Positions 25,242 through 37,252 of a stretch of DNA of 64,000 nucleotides are shown in pieces. This stretch comes from Lingula anatina. Its lineage: Eukaryota > Brachiopoda > Lingulata > Lingulida > Lingulidae. Made by a program: the position numbers and the translations under genes. Where the stretch lies: NCBI RefSeq assembly GCF_001039355.2, contig NW_019774380.1:339501-403500 (forward strand), in the 5' to 3' direction. The stretch's first letter is position 1, and each line of letters begins with the position of its first letter. The notes under the pieces are model-generated. The model was given only the letters and a program-made list of their open reading frames with translations, was not told the origin of the DNA and did no database searches.

Positions 25242-28200
25242 TCCCCAGTGTGTGAGGTGGCAGAGAAGGTGATTTGGTTATGTCTGGTGGAGGACCCTGC
25301 CCTGTTCCTCAGACATTTCCTGGAGAAGATGACCAACAAGGACAAGCAGGAAGAGCTGATCTTTGTGCTGAGAAAGCTGCTGCTCATGCTGCCCAGCTTA
25401 CCCTCCCAGACGGGCCATATCCTCTTCAATTACCTAGTAAGATATGGTGGCCAAATTTAAATCTTTTGGAACAAAACTTTTGGAACAGATTTTTTATGTA
25501 TAAACTGAGATGTTTTTTAACATGACATATGTTGAATGTTCACATTACTCAAAGAAATTTCCTGGTCCTGAAGTATCCAAGTTAATACTGAATGTAACTG
25601 TACAAAGCACATGTTGGTTTCATAGTTCAGAAACACAGTTGCATATAATCCATTGTAGAATGCTTCTTTATCTTCTTCTACTCCAGGTTGGGTATATCAT
25701 GTTCAATGTGAGAGCTCCAAGTGAAGGAACAGTGGAGTCCACATCCCGAGTGTTGTCTATATTGTGGATGGTATGTGCCACTCTGATTTAATATTCCAGA
25801 ACTTGTGTTTATAATATGGTCAGTTTTGTTTCTGAGTCAGTTTTGTAAGAAATTATCATGACAGTTATAATGATTTTAAGCAAAATTACTGTTTTTTTGC
25901 CCATTTTTATTGTAATTAACATTTTAATGATTATTTCTAGGTGATCCCCTACGTTGATGGTATCTTTTTCAAAGATTTGAAGCAAACTTTAAAGAAGGAA
26001 CAGTGTGAGGTAGGTTCACTTCTTTTTATCTTAACCATTTTCAGGGTTATCACAGTATATCACTGTAACAGTTATAATGCAGGAAATCCATTAACCTCAG
26101 TGGATACAATTTTTCTGAGGTTTAAAAAATCAACATATTGACCTCAACCGAAGATGGTAATTTTGTAATAAACAGAACCATAATTTAATGCCCATGCAAG
26201 GAATTTGATTTACCTGTTGTTGGACTTCTTCTTCAGCCTCAGTTAATGGTAACAGCCAATGTCCCCAGTGCCAAAAAGATCTTAATCCATGGCCCAACAT
26301 ATTGACATCAACCAAAGATGGTAATTTTGTAATAAACAGAACCATAGTTTAATGCCCATGCAAGGAATTTGATTTACCTGTTGTTGGGCTTCTATTTCAG
26401 CCTCAGTTGATGGTAACAGCCAATGTCCCCAGTGCCAAAAAGATCTTAATCCATGGCCCAGACCTGACCAGTATTCCTTCACAGCTACCTGTACACGAGG
26501 TTTGTAGGGTTTTTATTATAATGTGTGGCAGAGATCGAGGCAGGTCTCTTTGTAAGCAAGTGGAGGAAGTGTCATTGTCATCATCATCATCATCATCATC
26601 ATGATAATAATTGTTATAATGATAGCAGAATTAATAAGAAAATAGATGAAATTAAAATGTATTTGAATTAATTTTCAAAAAAAGCGTGTCCAAAATGATA
26701 AATATTATTACTGTAAAATACTGTAGAAAGGTTTGATTTAGTAAAGAATATTTGCTTTTAGAAGTAAAAGATAAGAATCCTGTTGATACCCAAATAAATG
26801 TTTTGAATTGTAACTAAATTTTAAATCTGTATCTTTGCTGTTTTGTGCATGTTTCTTGGTTTACAGAATATAACACTTTTTCACAGTATAATTTGTAGTT
26901 TTTATACTTAAAAAATTTGTTGTTTAGGACACCCAGTTTTGTACTTTGTTGCAAGACAGTTTGGACTTCTTTAACATCCCAGAAGAGCAGCATGCAGAGT
27001 ACTTCTTGGTGGATGTGAGAACCAGTAAGTTTTTTTTCCTCAACAAACACATTTAACCCATCTTACATTGCCCAATGTGTATTCTAAGTGTTGCACAGTG
27101 TCTTTTTTTCTATATAAAGAATAAAATGTGGGCTTGTGTTTTGCTGACAAATAATATACCCTCTACCAGGGTGAAAAAATTTATTTTTCACAAGATATTC
27201 ACAGAAATGTCTTTAGATATATAGACAGTCATTTCATTCTCTGGCTTTTTCAAATTTTCCCTATAAAAGACTATAATATCTGCCACCCTGGTAGAGGGTA
27301 CAAATAATATGTTGAACTTGTGAAATGTTTGTCCATTGCTTGTTTTTCAGACCAGATCCACAACGGGAACTCTTACGTTAGAGATTTCTACTTCTTCAAG
27401 AGAAACCAGTACCCACAGCTCTCCATGGTGCACATGAACCCTAATGATGCATATGGGAAGCTACAAATGCAGGTAAGAATGAGAAATGCATTGTGTTGTC
27501 ACAACTAACGCAATAAGCACACCTCTACTATTTAGAGCGTATTAGGTGAGACTCGATGGCTGTGCCATTGTCTTGTCAAAACTGTTGCAATGTCCTTAAT
27601 ATTCATGTTTAGAACAAACGAATTTGGGTATTGTGTGTGTTGGATTTGAAAGTTTACGTCGACACACATGAAATCCAATGAAGCAGATAGAATAATAGAA
27701 ATGTGAGTGAAAGACAGAAAATGCATTGCACAATCAGAACTTGCAAGATTATTAATACATTATTAAATTTTGGCCAGAAGAGTACAGTACCATTCAATGA
27801 ATACAAATACCCATGCCATATTTGTTCCTCGGTGTTAACTGTCAAATTGAATGTCTGCCATTACCTTTTTATTCTTATAGATTATTGCTCTTATTGTCTT
27901 TATGTAGCCTGTTTTATGTTGTACTGTAAGAGTAATATGATATGCAATTCGTTTTGTCTCACATTAAGTTACTTCTTCTCTTTTATCACCCTACTTGTTT
28001 ATTATTTTGTATAATATTGTAGTATTTCACAGTATTTAAACATGATAGTATAGGTGCATACAGTACAAATCTTTTCTTGCATCTGAAAATGTAGTTTTTT
28101 TTTTTTTTTATTTTTTATTTTTTTTTTNNNNNNNNNNNNNNNNNNNNNNNNNNNNNNNNNNNNNNNNNNNNNNNNNNNNNNNNNNNNNNNNNNNNNNNNN

Positions 28201-31200
28201 NNNNNNNNNNNNNNNNNNNNNNNNNNNNNNNNNNNNNNNNNNNNNNNNNNNNNNNNNNNNNNNNNNNNNNNNNNNNNNNNNNNNNNNNNNNNNNNNNNNN
28301 NNNNNNNNNNNNNNNNNNNNNNNNNNNNNNNNNNNNNNNNNNNNNNNNNNNNNNNNNNNNNNNNNNNNNNNNNNNNNNNNNNNNNNNNNNNNNNNNNNNN
28401 NNNNNNNNNNNNNNNNNNNNNNNNNNNNNNNNNNNNNNNNNNNNNNNNNNNNNNNNNNNNNNNNNNNNNNNNNNNNNNNNNNNNNNNNNNNNNNNNNNNN
28501 NNNNNNNNNNNNNNNNNNNNNNNNNNNNNNNNNNNNNNNNNNNNNNNNNNNNNNNNNNNNNNNNNNNNNNNNNNNNNNNNNNNNNNNNNNNNNNNNNNNN
28601 NNNNNNNNNNNNNNNNNNNNNNNNNNNNNNNNNNNNNNNNNNNNNNNNNNNNNNNNNNNNNNNNNNNNNNNNNNNNNNNNNNNNNNNNNNNTTTTTTTTT
28701 TTGAGGATGCAGATTATGCTATCCACAGCTCAGTTATTGTGCTGTCTGCTACTTTGTGCTAGCAGATAAAGTCAAGGCCGTATACACTTTAGTTCATAAG
28801 AAGTAAGGTGTATTCACAGTTCAGTTGTGACTGCTTAACTGGCTACTGCACTAGCTCAAACCATGTAATTTTGGCTAATGTCTTACCGTGCAGATTTCAT
28901 CCAAACTCTCAGTTCCCCAACTATAATTTCCAAATTTTCAACTTTTTGAATGTTATTGAAGTGAAGTACATAAATATAATAACAAAAATACTTTTTTTCT
29001 CTGTCTGTGACCAGTAAACAGTAATCACAGCGTGTCAAAATTGCAGTGTTAATATTTAAGTACTAGTTATAAGCAGTCACATTTGGATATGAATAAACCT
29101 AAAGATGTCTCCTCTCTGTATTGTCAATGTTTTTCTTTGTAATATGTTGCTTTGTTTTTTGTCTTTTTTATTCTTTTCTCAAGAAAACAGAAATTTATCC
29201 CGAACTAGCGATGGTCAGATTAGACACCCAGAAAGCGTTCTCTGCTCTGCAGCATAAGGTAGTGATCTGGTGGAGAACCAGATTAGTTTAGTCAAAGGCT
29301 CTATTCCCATAGATTTTAGATCGATCTATCCCCGCGGGGAGTCTCACTAGATTACTTTCAGATAATCCGACTTAAATGTCCGTTCCGCCTACTACAAGCT
29401 GTAAGGGGGTAATTAATTTTCGTGTCCGCCCGGCTGACAGCTATTTAGCATGAACCCCCAGGGAGTTAGGTCGATCTAAAGTAGGTCGATCTAATCTATG
29501 GAAATGGGGTGTAAGTGATTAGATGGGTGAAGCTGACCTGGGTGCCACTGATGATTTAGTTCACTGATATTGCTTGTTGATTAACTGGTTTGTTTGTAAA
29601 ATGCATGGTGAAATTTTGAATGTGAATGATCTGCCATTATCAGAAAATACTTATTTGATGACAGTGAGAGATATATCACTGTATTTAATTTTATTCGTAA
29701 TGAAATAATTACTTTATGGGGGTGTATTTATAAAAGGCATTTTTGTAAATTAATGAATAGAATTACTGATACATATATAGAGACCAAAATAAAGAGGAAA
29801 TCACAAAATCTTACCATGCAAGAGAAGACCTGGCTCATAGTAGTAAAGTGGGAGAAATGGTAAAAATAATCATTACTAACTTCACACAAAATAACCATGT
29901 TAGCAGTAACTTGTATCAAAGACTTAAAAGCACAGGGGACTACTTTTTGACACAGAATTGACCAGAGAAGGTACTGTATTTCATTCAGTACTTCCATACA
30001 AATATGACAGTTTTTGTACAATTATTCGGCATAATGATATAATAGATGATGTTAATTTAAAAGTTAACAACAGGCATTAAACAAAATATTTTAAAATGCA
30101 CAATCAAAATAATCTTCATGGACTGTACTTAAATGCATGATATTTTGCAGCAATAATTTACACCCCTTTGCTTTTAAATACATTTTTTCTTTCCTGTGCA
30201 GGCAATAAACAGAGATATTTTCCTAAATAGTAGGCTCTGTCATCTTCAGTAGATAAACTCCTTGCCTTTTTTGCTTGTTAGAGATAGATTAGTCTCTACC
30301 TTGATAGTATTAATATGTATGTGTCCAAATTACCAGTTGATGTGTTCACATGTAACTTGATTATAACATTTTTTCCAGAATATTGAAAAAAGTTCCTCTT
30401 TTTTCCCAATGACCTTTTACTCCAGTGAACCCCTTGGTTATTCTAACCTGATTGACAAGAATGTAAAAGGGAAAAAATATACCCAAGGTTACCATTTTAA
30501 TTGGTGGTATGATGCTGAGTGTTTACGTGTGTGGTTTACATTAGAAAATTTTCACTGTGAAGTGTTTTGAAGTGAACTTGATGACTTGGTGTGACCACTA
30601 GCTCTTGGTTTCAGTTTCATTCGGACATGACCTTGGAATCTTTTGATCTTTGACCCCTTGACCTTTCACCTTTTGTCATGAGACAGCCAGAGTTGAAATA
30701 CATGTATTTCACTGTAACATTTTATGACACATGTTAGACCCGTATCCAGTCTAAAGTTGTCCTTGTCTGAATGCACTTACATTAAGTGCTCCTCGAAGTG
30801 TTGCTTTCATTTTGGCTGAGTTCAGTATCTGAAAAATTCATATTTGTCATCTCTGCTTGAAAAGTTTTAGACTTTTGTCAATTTAGTAAAAGTGAGAGGA
30901 GAGATGGATATATTGTGGTTGCAGTGAGCTTGATGTGATTTAACTAATTGATTTCCTCATATTTATTTATTCATTAATTCATTTTCAGTCACTGTTGTTA
31001 TTATTTTCTATTTATTTAAATAGATTAAAATTAAATTAATATTTTAATAAACTAAAAAGTCTTATATATATACCAGTGGGGTAATAAATTGACATGTTGA
31101 ACTTACTAATTTAGTGTTATAACCATGGAACAATTTAAAATAAATGATAGACTTTTAGTAGATTTATACAGCAATGTTAGTTTTTATAACAAGCTTCTTG

Positions 31201-32409
31201 ACCTTTACATACTTAATATACCAATTTATCTGTGAACTGGTGAACTAAAATGTATGAATATTTCATTGGGTGTGGGAATGTAATTATAATATTTTATTGT
31301 TGGTTATATTATATATTAATTAAAGAACCATTAAATGTTTGAATTGTGCTTCTTCTTGTCACATCACATGTGTGCAAAAATATTAATAATAACTTTTGAT
31401 TAGAATTTTTTGATGGTTTATCTATGCTGGTAGTTTTTATTACTTGTAATTTTATGCATATTTTATTGTGTTGGCCATTTTACATTAAAATGGTATTATA
31501 TATTAATGTAATGCTCTGAATACAAAAATAATATTTTGAACATTTCATTGAGTCTAGTCATTTGGTAATCGACTCACGATTTAATTTTTTCAGGCAATTG
31601 CTCTGAAGTTTGCTGAAGTTGGTAAAGTAATGGCAACCTTCTCAATTCTGACATCACATCAGACACCAGGGCGGAGCCACCAGGTAAAAGACAAGCTGTC
31701 ACCAATAATATTTTAAATAATTAAAATGTTTAATTTTTTCAATAAATCCTCTTTTTTGGAAATCGTAAACATGATGCCAACAATTTGTTTTCATTTGTTT
31801 GATAATCTTTAATATTAGATTCATGGTTAATGATATATAAAACGTTTGTTTTGGAATATACTAGTAACATATGTTCAAATGTTTCTATTTTACCTTTACA
31901 GCTGCAAAACCATGTAATGTTTGTTTATGAAGAACTTCTCAAATTGCCGTCATTCCCGCGCAAGGCACTAGAAGCCGAGTTTGGCATGTATAAAGGGGAT
32001 CATGGGAAGGAAATGAGCAGCGTAGACAGCATGCACAAGTACACCTGGATCAAGCTGGTCGACAAGCTGTTTGCTTGCATGACAGGGACATTTGGATGGA
32101 GTGGAGAGATTCCTTTCTTTCTGAATGTCATCAACGGGGCATTGTTACTGCAGTGTGAGGACACGGCCCTGTTCCGTTTCTGTATTGCCACTCTGATCAA
32201 TGCAGCCAGGAAGTTTAAACACATCTTTGCCACCGATGGGTAAGTCATGGAGTAATTAAAAAAAAAAAAAAGAATTCACAAAGACAGATGTGAAAGACCT
32301 AGGATATGGTAAACTTCCAGGTTTTTATGTAAGTTTTTCATTAATTAAAAAAATTCAATGTTATTAGCATTATGCTGTGGGAGCAATGGAGGTGGCCTCA
32401 GTCTGCCTA

Positions 32410-32440
<31 letters not shown>

Positions 32441-35400
32441 GTACGTGTGTGTGCATGCATGTGTGGGTATGTTGTAATAATATAAGTGAATGACTAACTT
32501 TGGATTTAAATATCACAGATCTTTGTTTTACTATGAACTCACCTTTTTTTTTTGTTCAGGTTTTTGTACATCATGCCGACCATAATGAGAGTGTACAGTA
32601 ACAACCAGAACAACCCTGTCCTGGTGAGGGGGGTGCAGTTTGCCTGTAAACAGTTCTTCATCCTGCACAGAAAACCTTTCGTTCTGCAGGTAAGAAGTTA
32701 AACAAGTAGAAAGTTTGATAACAATTTAATACCTAGGTTGTCCATCAAAGGCTTGGGGGCTCATTATACTAACAACAAGGATGATGGGGACAACAATGAC
32801 AATTAAGAATTTATTTACTCGACTACTTCTAAAAATCAGATGTTCATTAATAATTCAGAAAATCATCACAATTCTAAATAAACATTTTTAAAGGATATTG
32901 AAATACATTTATAAAAGCTCAAACACAGTATAGCGGTTAATTTTTATTGTGTAAAATCTTGCCTTTCATATTGTTTCTTTTCAGATGTTTGGCAGTATAG
33001 CCTCTAGCCTGAATGTTGGACCACTGTTTGCCACACCCACTGGGAACAAGGTAGTATGACAAAAATAAGTAAAATTAATATAACTCATGGCCCTTGCTAG
33101 ATTAATGAAGACAAGACATTTGCATCCTCCAAAATGCCAATGTTTAAATAATAATTTATTTTCAAGTCTTTCCCCAGAAAGTTGCTACAGGCTCCTTGTG
33201 GGGGGTTGGTTTGCCTACTCATTCTGATATCTTTGGATATTGGCCATAACATATTTTTTCTTTTAAAAAGTAGAATCCGTCAGAAGAGAACATATTGTAA
33301 AAGAATGTTTTTTACCACAACATGGTTTGATGCCAGAATTTCAGTAATATTCAATAAGGTAAAATATGAAAATAATTGAGCCCATTTATAAGGCTTAAAA
33401 CCTTTTGTTTCTTCCTATCCAGATCCCAGCTAAACACCTGTTTGAAATGCTGCTGGCTTTGGAAGGGGACTGTCCTGATGAAATGGACATTTTGGAGTTG
33501 GTGGAGGGAGAGATGCCACTCAAAGCTTTGGTACGTGTTCAGTTAGAAATATCTGAAACTGAGACCAGGGCTCCGTAACTCGAAAGCATCACAAATTGCG
33601 ACCGAGCGCAAGCGTCTCTATTCCATAACTTGGCATTTACTTGCTCCATCTAATAGCCTCAACATAAAAGGTGACATTGCTATTCACAATTCACGATTCC
33701 TTTGAGTTATGGAGCCCTGGTCCAATTTGAATGGGAATTTGATCTAGTTTGTATGCCATTAGGATGATAAGGTCCATTTATTGAGAAAAAGACTTCCACA
33801 CTTATCCATGCATGCACACACACCTCTCTTTTGCAGTTTCTAGGTACGGGTTTATCAGTGTTAGTGTGTTAGAGAATGATATGTTTTAAAACTGCTACAT
33901 ACATATATTATACATGCTATCTATATTCCAGGACTTTTGTTATGCTGATGAACCAGATAGTCTCACCATGTTGGAATGTATCAACATGTGTGTTACTGTG
34001 GTGGCCTATGCCTCAGATTCTGTCAGGGGGGCCCAGATGCTGGTGGGTTTTATTTTTGTGTGATTTTATGATCATTTTACTGTATTATTCAGAATAGTTT
34101 AAGAGAAATCTGTAAATGTAGTAAAAAAATAATAATCAGATTAACCTGGAAATTTTTATTGCAATTGAAAATAGAAAAACTATCCATCAAAGGTGTACAG
34201 AATTGCATATATATGTTCTTTTACAAATTTCACACTTTTAGCCTTTAATTTCTTTATCATCTCAGACTATCCTGGACGCCCTGCTTCCCCAGTACCTACA
34301 ACACATACGCCCTGCCAAGAAGAACCATGAAAAAGCCAAGGAAGAACTGAACATCATCATGAACCTTGGGGTGTCCATGAGGGCACTGATTACCAGTTGT
34401 GATGCTCTCACAAGGTAAAGAAAGATATTCTTAAAGTCTCTTCAGACTGAGACAACTTAAGAGTAAAAATTGGGAAAACTTGAGTCATCATTGGATCAGA
34501 AAACAGAAAGTTATCTATGCTTGCTTTATTTTTCTCTAACCACTGTGTCATAATGATAACAGTGTAATACTTTGTTTTCTGGTGATGCTCGAGTGCTATT
34601 TACTGTTTGCATTTGATTTTGTCTGAACTGATCAGTTTTACACCCTCACTGCATAAGTAATTTTAATCCTTAGCATATTTTCTCTTCCGTGGCATAGTGC
34701 TAATTATTTTATATTTCAGTTGATCATGAAATGGACATGGTTTTCAATTTAAAGAATCTGCATTTGCTATGAGTACTTTTTTTTTCTATTCTGTCATAGT
34801 TTGATTTTGTTATTTTCATATACTGAATGAAATGAAATATAGNGAAATGAAATATATTATATCTGATTTTTTTGTGACAGAGAACATTATATTATTTTAG
34901 TTTTGTTATTTTCTATTAAATTCTGCATGGTAATCACAGAAATATGAGTGGTCAGCAGAAGCACCTTGAGGTGGTCAGTTCAGGGGCCAAGCCGGTCAAG
35001 GCACACATGGGTAACCACCTGTTTGCTGACCGGGACTCTGTAGACCTTAATACCAGGTAAGACTGGCCAACACTGGTCAAGACTGGTCAAATTGAAAAGT
35101 TTTGACATGATTTTTTTTATAATGGATGTCACCGATAAATCTACTGTAGTAGTCTTTTAAATAAGAATGAAAATAATAAAAAGCAATGATGATAATCATA
35201 ATAAAGAGTACTTTACAATATAAAGGTTTAAAAACTGCAGATTACTCATTCTAAAATTCAATAACATATCAGTTTAATGTTATAAGAAAATATCAAGTGC
35301 ATGTACCGGTAAAATGAAACTACATAGGTGTTTATAATATCGTTTTCTAAAATTCAATGCCTGTTTAAGTTCACTGTATTGTAAGTCAATTTCATTATTT

Positions 35401-36085
35401 AAAAATTAATAATAATATTTTATATGAAAAGGTAATTTGTGAGTTTCATTTTCATGAGAATACTTTGAAAACCAAAAAAAAATAATAGCTTCCTACTTAC
35501 ATTTGTCTGATATATGTCAGTTATTTATTCTCCCTCGCCAGACAAATGGAGGAGGGCACACGAACTACCCCTCAGCAGCGTGAAGATGAGGACCTGGAGA
35601 TCAGTGAGTACCGCCAGCCACGTGACTCTCTCCTGTGTGTGGCTGCTGAGTACTACACCACCTGTGTCCCCAGGGTGAAGGAGTTGCGGAAACAGCTGTC
35701 TGATAGCAACAGAAATGTGGAGCTGTTTGATATCAAAGCTCATACGGTATGGGGTTCTGAATTATCGATCTGAGAGTTCTTATGATTCTCAGTTGTGTAG
35801 AATTAGTTACAGTCAGGTGTAAGTTAGTCTTGATGTGAACAAACCTTTTTTATCCAGTGGTATATAAATTGAAAGTTTTCTGTGTATTTAAAGCAGGCAA
35901 GCATTTCAAGTCTCGGGCAGTTTGCATTCTATTGATATTGATAATATTCTTGGTTGAAAACTACTCCCTGACAGCTATGACTCTTGTCAGTAAATCTTGA
36001 CCTTGAGCTGTGAATTGCATTATTGCCATGTGCATTTTATCTGTGATTCACACATTCACCAATTATATAACCATCGCACACACAC

Positions 36086-36141
<56 letters not shown>

Positions 36142-36465
36142 GTCAAATAAAATTGATGAACGAAAGAAGACTCAAAATTATGCATTGACAGTTTTGTTTG
36201 TCATGAGATGTTTTAAAACAGCACAATACACCTTGTTATATTCCAGAGACTGGCAGAGATTGCCCACACCCTACTGAAGCTAGCACCATATGATCCCTGT
36301 ACCATGGGCTGCCGTGGATTACAGAGGTAATAGGATAAAGCTGTGCTCACACAGGACTACTTTGACTAGAATTTGGTCCAACTTGCACTGTCAGACAACC
36401 ATGTTTTTGCCCTTGCTCCACTTTAAAGCATTGCAGTAACTTCCTTTTTCTAGCTTCCTTTTGAT

Positions 36466-36508
<43 letters not shown>

Positions 36509-37214
36509 TCTCTAGATACATGGTCCAAGTGCTTCCTCTGACAGACTGGTCCCACGAGAAGATACGCCCTGCCCTCCATCTTCTGCTGAAAAGACTGGAC
36601 AGGATGTTCAATAAAGTGACCAGGAAGTTCACGCTCAAACAGAACTTTGACTGGTTTGCAGCAGCCAACTTGTTGAGAGGCAAGATGATTTAAGAAGCTA
36701 TTTTAGAGAATTTGTCAGGGTCGTTTATTGCTTTCTGGTTGAAATTAGCTTAAATGAGACTTACTGATTGAAAGGCAAACTGATTCTCTAAAATGGTTAA
36801 ATTATGAATGCAAGAAAGAAGTTTCATTGGAGTTTGAATTTGACAATTGTAGTAGATGTATAATTTTATGAAAGTTAGTTCTTTTAAAAATGTTCAAATT
36901 TCTGTTAATGCGAATGTGAATATTTGATAGAACAGGACTTGTGATCTGTTCAGACTGGGTCATTTAAGACTGGGAATTAACAGAACTGGTTTTATCATAT
37001 AGTTAGACGGTCAAGTATAACTCCTTATTTTGACTTTGTGGCACTAAAAGGGAGTGTATTGGTATGTTGTGGATGTTTTCTACTCTGTTTTTGTATTTGT
37101 TTTTCAGGGTTGTACCTGACTCTGTCCAACTATCCCTCCCTGGCCTTTATACCTTATATGAAAGTAAGTAGTACATTGCTGAGACAAACTCAGAGCACAG
37201 GTTTTAAAAAGACT

Positions 37215-37252
<38 letters not shown>

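Larger units (their letters stand above)
27473..31593 (+). other. Intron 30 (4.1 kb) with assembly gap
   Basis: AT-rich intron interrupted by 564 Ns (28128-28691) between poly-T tracts. It holds candidate exon 30b (29184-29258), one copy of the 210-bp repeat family (29301-29509) and a short TGACCTTTGACC-rich patch at about 30625-30675. Further exon copies could lie in the gap. Confidence 0.8.

Noticed and set aside
25173-25248. Poly-leucine N-terminal extension of exon 25
   Set aside because: It is the (TTA)n microsatellite before the AG acceptor; the true exon starts at 25249 in phase with exon 24.
26237-26294. First copy of the exon 28 start as a real exon
   Set aside because: It lacks the conserved second half and a donor and reads into TGA; the complete copy at 26401-26499 fits the protein.
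28115-28726. 203-residue minus-strand open frame
   Set aside because: It consists almost entirely of Ns from the assembly gap.
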